From Lumbricus terrestris (Eukaryota; Annelida; Clitellata; Crassiclitellata; Lumbricidae), in the NCBI GenBank assembly GCA_949752735.1, contig OX457047.1:21685936-21749935 (forward strand): 64,000 nt of DNA, read 5' to 3'. The stretch's first letter is position 1; each line of letters opens with the position of its first letter. The position numbers and the translations under genes are program-made. Shown piece after piece: positions 20,057-29,878 of the stretch. A model generated the notes under the pieces. It searched no databases and was not told the origin of the DNA. It was given only the letters and a program-made list of their open reading frames with translations.

Positions 20057-23000
20057 TTACATATCAGGAAGTGTTTTAAGTAGATAAAGGCGAAGTTTAT
20101 GCTTAAATAATCTTGTGTTAGGTAGGGAATGAAGATGTGTAGGGAGAGAGTTCCAACATTGGGAGCCAGTATATTGTATAGAGAATCGACGAGTATTAGT
20201 ATGTGCGTAGGGAAGGTCATAAACAGTTAATTTTCTAGTTGAATAAGATTGGCGATCAGAGGTAAGGTTAAAGAAATCATTAAATACAAGTGGTAATAGG
20301 CCATGGTTATAACGGTACATAAACTCTCCTATTTGCAAGTGCCTAATTTGATCGATCTTTAATAATCCAAATTCCTTGAAATACAGAGCGGTGTGGGCTC
20401 GGCGAGGAATATTAGCTATAAAACGGATTGCATATTTTTGAAGGGTGACTAGTCTGATAAAATTAGATTTGTAAGTAGATGTCCAAATTAAATTACAGTA
20501 GGTTAAATAGGGATAAATAAGAGAATAGTATAGCATAGACCGGATAGAGACAGGAATCAGTTTAGATGAGCGAAATAGCACACCAACAGTCTTAGCAATT
20601 TTGCTAGAGATATTATTGATGTGTTCCTTCCAATTTAGATGCTGGTCAATGTAAACGCCCAAAAATTTTGTGGATGTTACTTCGGTGATAGGAGTCCCTT
20701 CAATAAGTAGAATAGGAAGTTCATTGGGATATTTTTTCTTATGGGATCTGAAGAGGATGTAGTTGGTTTTATCCAAATTTAGAGTAAGTTTATTAGATCG
20801 AAACCAATCAACGACTCGGTGAAGCTCAGAATTAACAGTGTTGAATAAGGTATCAATAGATTTATCAGAATGAAATAAGTTAGAATCATCAGCAAATAGC
20901 ACAAAATACATAGAAGGCGATACATTGGGTAAATCATTAATATAGATTAAAAATAAAAGAGGTCCAAGATTAGATCCTTGAGGGACACCGTGAGAAATGA
21001 GTTGTAGATCAGAAGTACAATTGTTAACAGAAACCAGTTGAAAACGATTTTCAAGATAGCTAACAAACCATTGTAGTTGTGTCCCTCTAATTCCATAGTT
21101 ATAAAGTTTTTTGATCAAAATATGATGATTTACAGAATCAAAGGCTTTAGCTACATCAAGGAAGATACCAAGGGAGTATTCGTTATTTTCAATTGCATTA
21201 GAGATTTTGTCTTGTATGCTTAGAAGGGGCATGTAGGTAGAATGACCCTGTTGGAATCCATGCTGAGACTGAAATAGTACTTTCTCTTTTGATAAAAAAC
21301 TATCTAAACGTGCGTACATTAATTTTTCAAATATTTTGGCGAAGAATGGGAGTACAGAAATCGGTCTGTAGTTAGAAACATTGTCCCTCGGGCCCTTTTT
21401 ATGAATGGGTATGACCTTGGCAGTTTTCAATGCGGAGGGGAATACTCCAGTGGTAAATGAGCAGTTGACAATCTCTGATAGCGGAATTGCAATTTTAGGC
21501 AATGTTAATAGGGCTATGGCAGGGTCAATTCCATCGACTCCTTTACTATGCGTAGTGCGAATGGTATGCGCAAGGTTCATTATTTCACAAGGTGTAGAAG
21601 GGATTAATGCTATAGAATGTGGAAGGGGTTGGGATAAGTAGGAGAGAAAAGAGTTAGTTGCAGCAGGTATTTTATTAACAAGAGATTGTGCAATGCCTGT
21701 GAAGAAATTATTGAATTTAGTTGCTATAGTCTGAGGGTCAGTAATTTGTTCACCATTTACATTCAATGCAGTAATTACAGTTTCTCTGTTAGTATCTCTA
21801 TCCAGTATACTCCTCAGAAGACCCCAGGTTTTTTTAAGGTTATTACTATGGATTAAAAATTCGGATGCATAATAATCTTTTTCGGCTTGCAATTTAACTT
21901 TCTTAAATTTGTTTCTGTATAGGATGAATTTCCTTTTGTTGGCCTCATTTGGATTTGTTACGAATTTTTTATATAGTTTCGCTTTCTTATTACTAGATTT
22001 TACCAGTGCCCGAGTCATCCACGGCTTTTTTGGAATAGAGTTGCGAGCATAAGTCCTAGTGAAAATTGGAAAAGAATCATCGTAAAGCTTCTTATAATTG
22101 CTAAGAAATAGGTCATAGGCCTTATCAGTGTCTAGTTCTGTACAAGCTTCACGGATATTAGACCAGTCCGTAGAGTCTAAGGATTGCAAAAATTTGGCTT
22201 TATGGTCATCAGATACTAGGTTAAATGTCAGTGTTTGAGGCTTGTTAGGAGGTTTGATGGGACTAAAATCAAACCATGCTATGATTGGTAAATGATCAGA
22301 GATGTCTTCAATGAGAATAGAGGAATAAATAAGTTTGGTCCAAATGTTAGTGAATATGTTATCTAGTAATGTAGATGTATGGTCAGTGATCCTGGTAGGT
22401 CTGGTTATGAGAGGCAATAGATGATGGGCGGTTAGGCAATGGTAGAGATCAGCAGTGGCTTTGTGGCTATTAATTTTCAAGAGATCCATGTTAAAATCAC
22501 CTAAAATTACTATGTCTTTTGATTTTTTTAGCATATGATCTAAAATGTTGTTAATTTCTTCAGAGAAATCTTCTAGTTTAAGCCCAGGTGGCCGATATAT
22601 AACCCCAACTGTGGTTGCCCCAGTTTTATGTGCTAGGCGAATAAAAAGACCTTCAAAAAATTGAAAAGGAGAGGAATCGGATCCTATCGAGTCTAGGATT
22701 TGGTACGAGATTTCTTCTCTAATCAAGAATCCCACTCCTCCTCCGCCCTTTCCAGTTCCTCTGGAACGATGAACAAATTGATAACCAGGCACTTTTATTA
22801 GATCAGTATTGGAATCGTTCAGCCAGGTTTCTGTTAATGCAAGTATAGATACAGGTAAAGAGTTCAGCAGATCTTTGATTTCATTAATTTTGGGTAAAAT
22901 GCTTCTTGCATTTACATGCATAAATGAGAGAGAACATGGAGAGGAGGCTAGCTTTGATCTGAGGGATTGAATAGACGAATATGTACTGTCACATTGCAAA

Positions 23001-23356
23001 TCATTAAAATAGTTGCTATCAGGATCTAGATCAGGGTTGTTTAATAGAGTTCGATTATCATTTTCCTCTGTTAATACCTCTAAGGTTAAGTCTCCTAGGT
23101 CTCTTTGAAATCCTACATAACCATCAGTGGAGGTTTTTAGTATATCCTCACTGGACCCAATTTGTGCTTGGGAAAAAGGGAATAGATTAGCTGTAATAGA
23201 GTATTCATTTGTGGAAGATTGCTTCAGAGTATTAGAAATAATGGAGGTAGGGTGTTTAGATATAGAATCACAGCTGTCAATTGAATGGACAAGTTCATGC
23301 TCAGTGTTTTCGCTTAAGCTAGGGTTAAATACACCGAAGTGTATGTCTCTCAGCAA
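20057..23356 (-). CDS. LINE ORF2: endonuclease-reverse transcriptase
   Basis: 1099 residues. An AP-endonuclease-type domain spans about 140-365: MHVNARSILPK, LTETWL (Glu near 176), GDFN from 286 and SDH from 353. A reverse transcriptase follows at about 600-880: NYRPISVLP, GFQQGHST, FLDVAKAFDSVNH, GVPQGSNLGPLL from 790 and the catalytic FADD at 821-824. The C-terminal part continues through YLTYCNLIWTSTYKSNF and ends near KTLPDM. It would nick target DNA and prime reverse transcription of its own RNA. The order and motifs fit CR1/L2-like elements, with no RNase H domain seen. All catalytic motifs I looked for are present, so the protein may be functional. The ORF1 partner lies 724 bp upstream. 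Confidence 0.93.
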   Translation of the reverse strand: MLRDIHFGVFNPSLSENTEHELVHSIDSCDSISKHPTSIISNTLKQSSTNEYSITANLFPFSQAQIGSSEDILKTSTDGYVGFQRDLGDLTLEVLTEENDNRTLLNNPDLDPDSNYFNDLQCDSTYSSIQSLRSKLASSPCSLSFMHVNARSILPKINEIKDLLNSLPVSILALTETWLNDSNTDLIKVPGYQFVHRSRGTGKGGGGVGFLIREEISYQILDSIGSDSSPFQFFEGLFIRLAHKTGATTVGVIYRPPGLKLEDFSEEINNILDHMLKKSKDIVILGDFNMDLLKINSHKATADLYHCLTAHHLLPLITRPTRITDHTSTLLDNIFTNIWTKLIYSSILIEDISDHLPIIAWFDFSPIKPPNKPQTLTFNLVSDDHKAKFLQSLDSTDWSNIREACTELDTDKAYDLFLSNYKKLYDDSFPIFTRTYARNSIPKKPWMTRALVKSSNKKAKLYKKFVTNPNEANKRKFILYRNKFKKVKLQAEKDYYASEFLIHSNNLKKTWGLLRSILDRDTNRETVITALNVNGEQITDPQTIATKFNNFFTGIAQSLVNKIPAATNSFLSYLSQPLPHSIALIPSTPCEIMNLAHTIRTTHSKGVDGIDPAIALLTLPKIAIPLSEIVNCSFTTGVFPSALKTAKVIPIHKKGPRDNVSNYRPISVLPFFAKIFEKLMYARLDSFLSKEKVLFQSQHGFQQGHSTYMPLLSIQDKISNAIENNEYSLGIFLDVAKAFDSVNHHILIKKLYNYGIRGTQLQWFVSYLENRFQLVSVNNCTSDLQLISHGVPQGSNLGPLLFLIYINDLPNVSPSMYFVLFADDSNLFHSDKSIDTLFNTVNSELHRVVDWFRSNKLTLNLDKTNYILFRSHKKKYPNELPILLIEGTPITEVTSTKFLGVYIDQHLNWKEHINNISSKIAKTVGVLFRSSKLIPVSIRSMLYYSLIYPYLTYCNLIWTSTYKSNFIRLVTLQKYAIRFIANIPRRAHTALYFKEFGLLKIDQIRHLQIGEFMYRYNHGLLPLVFNDFFNLTSDRQSYSTRKLTVYDLPYAHTNTRRFSIQYTGSQCWNSLPTHLHSLPNTRLFKHKLRLYLLKTLPDM

Positions 23357-24080
23357 GCTGGCAGAGAGGCGTACAACAAAAATAACCTATTTACAGAAGT
23401 ACATTTAAGTATAAACAGGTAAAAGTTTAAAATGTCAACAATTCAACAATTTACACACATCAAGTTAATTACTTTGCATAGGTGCATTTGAGTCCAACCA
23501 TCAATCATCATTAAGGCACCAAAGTCAGAGATTAATATGCTAAAATCAACGAATAACAACAGCTTAGAACTGTACTTAAATTGTTCAATTACTTGTCAAT
23601 GACATCTTGAGTGAATGTAAAACATTATTTAGGTCATATATAGTGCATGCAAATGTTTAAGTCATCCGCAGGGATAAAATAACATCATGCTAAACCTGAA
23701 GATAATTACAAAATAATTAATAGATAAAGATACACAAGTCAACAGAGAAAATCTAAGTAAGCCAAAAAGTTTTGTTTTTTTAAACATTTAAAAAAATAAC
23801 AAACATGGAAGTTTAAAACTGAGAAGTTAAGATACAGGTGAGAAAAAGAGAGGAAATGCAGATGATAAAATAACAAAAAAATGTAGACTAAACTGAAAAA
23901 GAGGAAACAGTTTATGGCAACTGTGTAAAACTCTGTTAGTCTCTAGACTTTTTCATTGTTTTGTAGAAGAGTATCCACAAATTGAAATTGGAAATAAATG
24001 GATGAATTCAGCAGATATAGATTATAGATTTGTTACAAACTGCTGATGACAGTGAAATAGTGAGTTAGTCACAATCTACC

Positions 24081-24902
24081 TTATTGGGATAAGTCTGAGA
24101 TTCGGTTCTCCAATTCGTTGAGGAAAGTGAGCGAGTCCACTCTGAAAGGCTTCTCGGTCAGATGGTCAGTTTTCTTTAGAAAGACTCTTCCTCCGGCTGT
24201 CCAGGTCGAATGGATAGCTTTTGACTTTAGGAGACTTCTTGCCTTTGCGAATATTTGGGAATTCGTTCGTGTGAGGTGCTCGTTAATGAAGATTCGAGGA
24301 TTCTCTGAGCCAGTCCGTAGAAGTTTCTTCGATCCAATGACAGCATCTCGTACTTTTTTTTGGGTAAATTGGATGACTAATGGCCGGCATTTGCTTTTTC
24401 CCTGGGCTGGGATTCTGTATGTGTAGGAAATATCCTCCTCTTTAATGTTAAGCTGAAGTCGATTATTACACACGTCAATTAGGTCCAGTGTATCAGATTG
24501 TTGAGTAAGAGCCTTGGCACTCTTGTTACTCACCAGATATTTATCAGTGGATTCAGAAAGTCCATGGAAAACCAAATTGTTGAGTCTAGATTGGTTCTCC
24601 ACTTCGTCAAGTTTCTGGCGGAGCAGAGTGTTTTCTTGCTCCAAAGACGATTGTTTGAGGGCGTAGGATGCATGCAGTTTTGTGCAGATATCTTTGGTAG
24701 CTTGTTCGATCGAGTTTTCTAATTTTTCAGAGAACGATGCCATGTATTTGTCGAATCTTGATTCAACAGCAGTGTCCACGAGTTTATTCAGGGTGGCCAT
24801 TAATCTGACTGCGATTGCATCAAGAATTCGCTCGTCTTGAAAAACTTCGAGGAGGTCCTCGACTCTAATTCGGTCCTCGACTCTAATTCCTTTTTTGGAC
24901 AT
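24081..24902 (-). CDS. LINE ORF1: nucleic-acid-binding protein
   Basis: 273 residues in the same orientation as ORF2. The N-terminal ~70 residues are charged. A heptad-rich coiled-coil-like segment with LEQENTLLRQKLDEVENQ follows at about 88-107. Then an RRM-like region runs from RLNNLVFHGL through SYTYRIP and RPLVIQFTQKKVRDAV, and a basic C-terminal part includes ARSLLKSKAIHSTWTAGGR. This layout (coiled coil, RRM, C-terminal domain) is that of type-II L1-like ORF1 proteins, which trimerise and coat the retrotransposon RNA in cytoplasmic particles. The frame is intact. Assignment is by architecture and position. Confidence 0.85.
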   Translation of the reverse strand: MSKKGIRVEDRIRVEDLLEVFQDERILDAIAVRLMATLNKLVDTAVESRFDKYMASFSEKLENSIEQATKDICTKLHASYALKQSSLEQENTLLRQKLDEVENQSRLNNLVFHGLSESTDKYLVSNKSAKALTQQSDTLDLIDVCNNRLQLNIKEEDISYTYRIPAQGKSKCRPLVIQFTQKKVRDAVIGSKKLLRTGSENPRIFINEHLTRTNSQIFAKARSLLKSKAIHSTWTAGGRVFLKKTDHLTEKPFRVDSLTFLNELENRISDLSQ

Positions 24903-25056
24903 GGTTTCGTAAAGAATATCCTCGTAGGTAGAAAGACGAGATGCACGAATAAGTTCCGTTCAATCGTGAAATCTTTATACGCGAAGTAATGTCTGTTTGT
25001 TACTAAAAATTAAGAAATTTAGGTTTCTTGTCGCACGCCTCACGTGTTGTTACTCG

Positions 25057-25068
25057 GCCGCCATCTTG
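25057..25068 (-). promoter_or_regulatory. YY1-like site at the LINE 5' end
   Basis: On the minus strand CAAGATGGCGGC lies within about a dozen bases of the inferred LINE start. It matches the core YY1 motif (AAGATGGCGGC) and mirrors the position of the YY1 site that sets the start of human L1 transcripts. Confidence 0.55.
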
Positions 25069-25121
25069 AACATTATATAGTTGGCGTCGCCACAGAAAAT
25101 CTGAGATGTTGCTCAAGTTGA

Positions 25122-25470
25122 GTGTCCTATTGTGCATTCAGTCCCACCACTTTCGAATTTCTGAAGGCGCTAAAAGAATCCCAAGGGCAGGTTCCACCGT
25201 TTGAATTAAATATGAATTGGAATCTTGCAGCATCGCCTTATTTTGTCTGTTGCCAATGGCGGAGAGCGTATGCTGCCAGAAAAGTCTTCGTTTTTGCTGT
25301 CAGATATCATGCAGTCCTCTCAACCGTTTCTGTCGTGAAATTTGATTATTGTTAGTAGATACGAAGCGCTTTTTAGCCTGTAAAGTTGATTTAAATATTC
25401 TTACTTCTGGCCTCTTAGGCTCTTACTCCTGGCTTGGCAGCCTATGCGTGTAGCCTGTTGATGTATCATG
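25122..25470. other. Flank between LINE and SINE
   Basis: A 77-codon plus-strand frame (25122-25355) has no recognised motif and no clear splice context. Nothing else is seen. Confidence 0.3.
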
Positions 25471-25712
25471 CAGACCCGGTAGCGCAATGGATAGCATGCT
25501 GGCGTAGAGTGCGAGAGGTAGCGAGTTCGAGCCCCTGTTGGGCGGACATGCTTTGTAGGCTGCTATTAGCGCCGTACGTGTAATAGGCTATAATATATTG
25601 CAAAGCTGTCTGTTCTGTTAGTAGTTAAGTTTAATTAAGATTACTGTATAACTTGTAAATGTAAAGCGCAGTGCGTCTTGCAGGCGTTTCGTTAAAGAAA
25701 AGATTATTATTA
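25471..25712 (+). mobile_element. tRNA-derived SINE, family B
   Basis: GACCCGGTAGCGCAATGG (A box) and GAGTTCGAGCCCC (B box) form a tRNA-like head. After an unrelated body it ends in GCGCAGTGCGTCTTGCAGGCG, TTAAAG and ATTATT repeats. The 3' tail matches the end of the LINE fragment at 2780-3384, suggesting mobilisation by that LINE. Confidence 0.65.
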
Positions 25713-26106
25713 TTTATATTGGGCATGCATGTATGATTGCATATGTAGCATAGGTGGGTATGCATGCATGTTCCCAAGTATGTTTGTAGGCCTATAATAT
25801 GCATGCATGACATTGCATGCAGTATGTCTATACAGAGTAAATACTCAGAAGCGAAACCGACTTTATAGCGTGGCCAAAAAGAAGTTTTAAGTTTGGTGAA
25901 GAAGGACAATGCGTGCTCGTACTCATGAGTGTATTAAACAGAGTTATCATGTCTATGACGTATATTTATTTTGCTAAAATCGGGACTACATTTCGAAGGA
26001 ACGAGTATGCTCTCACTGTACCAAGAGTCTGAGAACATGTATACATGTGCCATAAGAAAAGACGGACTTCATTGCATCTGTATAGTAGACATCCAACGTG
26101 CCTATA
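25713..26106. other. Non-coding stretch
   Basis: GCATGCATG-type short repeats around 25725-25825. It probably includes or lies downstream of the 3' UTR of the EF-hand gene. Confidence 0.3.
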
Positions 26107-26431
26107 CATAGGCGTAGGAGGCGGGGGTCCAGAGGGAGCAAATGCCCCCCCAGATTTCGGGCAAATGTGTTTTTCGGGCAAAAGAGGCACGGAAGGGAAA
26201 AAATTTTGGACATTTTTTCCTGCAAACAGGTACAGGCGGAGTTTTTCCGGGACACACGGGTAAAAAGCAAAATTTTCTGAACAGTTACACGACATGACTT
26301 AGAAAAAGGTCATCAGATTTTTTCGGACGAGAAAATCCTAAGATTTTGGGCGGATGACTAAAAAAAGGTCATCAGATTTTTCGGTCAAAAATAAAATTCC
26401 CCCAACTTCCGAAATGTCCCCTACGCCTATG
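26107..26431. mobile_element. hAT-like MITE (325 bp), 8-bp TSD
   Basis: The inverted ends CATAGGCGTAGGAGGCGG / CCCCTACGCCTATG are flanked by a perfect duplication TGCCTATA (26099-26106 and 26432-26439). The interior carries the GATGACTAAAAAAAGGTCATC hairpin module also found in the element at 16309. It ends 24 bp beyond the stop codon of the EF-hand gene, so it lies in that gene's 3' UTR or its terminator region. Confidence 0.88.
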
Positions 26432-26455
26432 TGCCTATATACATAGACGCACAAA

Positions 26456-27785
26456 TCATCCAACCAGAGGCCCCCACATCAACACCGTTGGACTGTTCTC
26501 GTCCTCTGACACCAGGAACTCTTTAGCCGCCGTCACAAACTCCTCGACGCTCAGCTTCCCGTCGTGGTCGACGTCGATCGATTCGAAGGCAGCCTTTGTG
26601 AAGGTCGTGTCAAGGACGCCAAGGTTCTCGAAGAACCTTTGATACTCTTCCACCTGGAGAAATCCGTCGTTGTTGACGTCCATCACTCCGAAGAGACTGC
26701 GGTAGAGTACGTCGACGACCCGCATCACTCCAGGCTTGCCCAGCTCCTTCCGCAGGGATTCGATGAACACCGTTTCCGTCAATATGGCCTCGCCCTTTCT
26801 AGCGTCCGCAGCCTGTGTGAACTTGCGAAATACCTACAGAGAAAAAGTACGGTAAACTAAATGAGGGAATGTCCTTCGGGACGAGTCTTAGAAGATTGTA
26901 TTGCATTGTATTGTATATAAGCCTTTATAAAGCGCCTCTTTACAGACTAGCTATTCAGAGGCGCTCTCAGCGTGACAGCCCCGAGGAAATAAAAATGACT
27001 TCAAGTAGCGCAGAGCTGAAGATGATAACCACAATAAGATCTAACTACGGATAGTGGGAGGGAGGTCATTCCACATAGAAGGGTCTAAAATGGCAAAAGC
27101 ACGGTGTTGGGCCATGGCAGTCATAGTAAGAAGATGTTATTCCTAAGCTGCTGACCGGTGTCACGATTTAAAGTCTCCACGAAACAGAGTCTTGTTATGT
27201 GTTTAACGACACTGCCATATCAGAGATGATTAGTGTCGCCCTCCTCCTTCATCCAGGCTTGGGACTGGCATTGGCAGAGAACAACCAGTGGCGGAATTTA
27301 AACAGTGTCTCCCCTTGGAGACTCTCCATTGGTAGCCTATACAAGGGTTTCTGGCAAAACAACTAGTAGTAGTTTCTTGTTAAGTAATTTAGCAGCTTAT
27401 AAACAGACTACTGTTTCACCTGATTGACTGCAGGTCTGACGTGACCATAGCTTATTTTGCGTTGAAATATTTCAGCGGAAGATGAAAATATTCTCTCTCC
27501 CCCGGAGACTGTATTTCAGAATATAGTTTCCGGGGAAATTTACTCTGAAACAGATCCACGGGGGGGGGGGGGAAGAATCTGTTTCGAAATAGAGTCTCGG
27601 GAGGGGAGGGGTAGAGACTTTGAGGAGACTCTTCCACGGGACACCGGCAGTGAATGAACTTGAAAGATCAGGATGATGTTGAGCCAACGCACCGGAGAAC
27701 TTCCGATTTTATGTACAACAGTAGCAAATGCGAGAAATATTATAAAAAGAGTTGTTCCATTGGTTAGATTAGCAGTAGGCCTATA

Positions 27786-27823
<38 letters not shown>

Positions 27824-28015
27824 CAAGTACAGATGAAAAAATCCTACTTCTTCAAAGTGTTTTCGGATAATCTCTCTTTTGGCCGAATCGACGTTTTCTC
27901 TGTCGCAGAATTTGATAGCCATCGCATCGAAATCCTTCTTCGTTATCAAACCGTCACCATCGAAGTCGTGGTGATGGAAATACGTTCTCATCTTCCTCGT
28001 CCAAAACTCAGACAT
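26456..28015 (-). CDS. EF-hand calcium-binding protein (SCP / luciferin-binding type)
   Basis: Two coding exons: 27848-28015 (56 codons from ATG 28015) and 26456-26833 (125 codons plus stop). The donor GAA|GTAGGA and acceptor TCTGTAG|GTATTTCGC join in phase 0 to give 181 residues, the usual length of sarcoplasmic calcium-binding proteins. Three canonical loops are visible: DFDGDGLITKKD at 17-28, DVNNDGFLQVEE at 108-119 and DVDHDGKLSVEE at 143-154. The second position is degenerate. The C-terminus VLMWGPLVG resembles the conserved end of SCP and coelenterazine/luciferin-binding proteins. It is expected to be a cytosolic calcium buffer or sensor; ligand binding cannot be inferred. The base just before the ATG is an AG, so a 5' UTR exon is possible. 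The intron holds a TA repeat and SINE-like pieces. Confidence 0.85.
26895..26970 (-). mobile_element. SINE/LINE 3' tail fragment, inverted
   Basis: TTTATAAAGCGCC followed by CTATTCAGAGGCGCTC is the inverse of the tail shared by family-A SINEs and LINE 3' ends, preceded by a TTGTA-type tail. It lies in the EF-hand gene intron. Confidence 0.5.
27198..27306 (+). repeat. Dispersed repeat family C, copy 1
   Basis: TGTTTAACGACACTGCCATA, GATTAGTGTCGCCCTCCTCC and CCAGTGGCGGA occur in the same order at 34530-34625 and 47408-47520. The family class is unknown; copies 1 and 3 are very similar. Confidence 0.7.
27787..27825. repeat. TA microsatellite
   Basis: TATATA run interrupted by one C, within the EF-hand gene intron, about 25 bp from the splice donor. 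Confidence 0.9.
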
Positions 28016-28059
28016 CTTAGAAATGGTCAAGACTGTCACAGCACATGCATTGTCAGGTT

Positions 28060-28565
28060 TTATTCATTTATTTATTTTATTTATCTATTTATTCATCGTA
28101 TTTGTTAAAGCGCCCATCAGTGGCGTAGCCAGGAATTTATGATGGGGGGGGTTGGTGTTTTATGGCCTGGCCGGATGCCCTTCCTGACGCCAACCCAACA
28201 GTATTACAGTAAATAAAACTGGAATAAAGTAACAAAGGGAATAAAGAAAAACAATTGTTACTACAAGCAATTGTTTTGTTTTTCTTATTTAAGTGGATAA
28301 ATAACCTTAAAAAAACCCTTTTTTCCTAAGCCAATGGGGGGTGTTTAACCCCCGAAACCTCTTGGCTACGCCACTGGCGCCCCTCCAAGCTTGCTACTCA
28401 GAAGCGTTCCCGACTATAGAGCGTGGACACTGCATCGGAGTTTCACACCGAATCGCACGAGTAAAATATGCGAGAGAAGGACTTGCTCAACAGCTCAAGG
28501 TCTCTAAGCGGCGTGGATTTGAACCAAGGTCCCAAACCCACCACTACACCACCGTGCCCCACAAC
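28060..28565 (-). mobile_element. Family-A SINE split by a MITE
   Basis: On the minus strand the sequence from 28565 reads GTGGGGCACGGTGGTGTAG, then the SINE body, CTATAGTCGGGAACGCTTC and GAGTAGCAAGC. It is interrupted by the element at 28118-28376 and resumes with GGGCGCTTTAACAAATAC and an AAATAAA-type tail to about 28060. Confidence 0.65.
28118..28376. mobile_element. hAT-like MITE (259 bp) inserted in a SINE
   Basis: The inverted ends CAGTGGCGTAGCCAGGAATT / TTGGCTACGCCACTG are flanked by GCGCCCAT (28110-28117) and GCGCCCCT (28377-28384), a 7/8 target duplication. A related 168-bp copy lies at 35509-35676. Confidence 0.85.
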
Positions 28566-29817
28566 TGATTATTAACTGATAATCAGTAAAAAATTAAAGG
28601 TTCCATGTGCAGCTGAAATATTAGTACCAAGTCATATAGGCCCCTATCTATTTATTAGAAACACACCTAAAGATTGTCAGAATTAAATGTAAATTTCTTC
28701 ATCTTGTCGCCTTGTTCTGTCAGCTTGTAGAGCTCTAGCGATCGTCATTTCTTAGCATGACTAATTCATGGCTCTTTGAAACCACTCTGTTGTCATGTAG
28801 GCACTGCGTCCAAGAAAATTAACTGTCTTCCTTTACATTTTCTTTATCTCAAACTCCATGAATTTGGAAATTAGCAATGCATTTGCATAGCGAATTAATC
28901 TATAGATATCTACCAGGACTGGTGACGATAATACAATTTAGTGCAAAGGAATATATCCAATAGTAAACTAACCTCTGCGCTCTAATAGTGCCGTATTAAA
29001 GAAATAATAGGTATACCCTATACCTGGTATAATACAGTCACCCTATGCTTATAGCCTATAGCATAATACTCACGTCTGAGGCTGATCAAGACTTCCCTAA
29101 CGGTTTATCTATAGGCCTAAATAGACTACTGATGCAAATTTACAATGCACACTGATTCGTATACCTATAATAATCTGCAGTGCTTTTCAGTTGCTGTCTT
29201 TAGCCTGCAGTCCTTTGCAAATGTGCAATATGGTTTTAAATTCACACGTGGTCAAACTCTCAAGTCACGTGGTTTCGGATCGATTATATTCTATTGCATA
29301 TGGTGTAACAACAGTATAATAATCATGCAACGACAACTTACGATGCTCACGTAACAGCATGCAAACATAAAACATGGGAACAGTTTATGTTACACCCTAT
29401 AATTAGGCTATAGCTCGCATTGTCATCGATTTCGCATATATTTGTTGAGGACGTCAGCTTGCAGCAAAATATTGAGTTGGCCCAACGAATTTTGTCGTCA
29501 ATAATCTGGACGAACTTACCTTAATACGTCATCGGCGTTTCTTGTATATATGTATATCCATATAGTACCGTAACAAATGCGCAGTCAACGCCTGCTGTTT
29601 AATTCAATCCTGTCAATTTAGCGCAATATTCTCAAGAGAAATTAATAATGATGGATGTTCTCTACGCTAATTGTGATCATGAACGTAAAGCCCCAAACTC
29701 TAAGGCGCCACTCGAAAGGCAAGAGCAGGGCCCCAGCTTTTTCACGAGCACTTGCTTAAATATAAATTATAACGTCAACTACCATTTCAAAAACCGAAAA
29801 TTCAGGAGTTAGCACCC

Positions 29818-29820
<3 letters not shown>
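28566..29820. other. Non-coding stretch
   Basis: No supported gene or bounded repeat was found. Confidence 0.35.

Positions 29821-29876
<56 letters not shown>
29818..29876. repeat. TA/TG microsatellite
   Basis: A TATATA block followed by about 23 uninterrupted TG dinucleotides. Confidence 0.95.

Positions 29877-29878
<2 letters not shown>

Larger units (their letters stand above)
19697..25070 (-). mobile_element. Near-complete CR1/L2-like LINE
   Basis: On the minus strand the element runs from a TTCAAGATGGCGGCCGAGT start at about 25070, through ORF1 (24902-24081), a 724-bp spacer, ORF2 (23356-20057) and a 3' UTR, to an A-rich tail at about 19735-19697. Both frames are uninterrupted over 273 and 1099 codons, so the copy is young or under constraint. 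I found no convincing target-site duplication, so the outer limits are approximate. Endonuclease plus reverse transcriptase without RNase H fits the Jockey/CR1/L2 superclade. Confidence 0.85.

Noticed and set aside
19519..25200. Similarity between 19519-19560 and 25155-25195 on either side of the LINE, as a target-site duplication
   Set aside because: The match is only partial, needs gaps and does not abut the element ends.
25122..25355. 77-codon plus-strand frame beside the LINE
   Set aside because: Protein-like in parts but no recognised motif and no supporting exon neighbours.
25471..25545. Possible functional tRNA gene
   Set aside because: B-box and A-box are good, but the sequence continues into a SINE body with a LINE-like tail; acceptor pairing was not convincing by eye.
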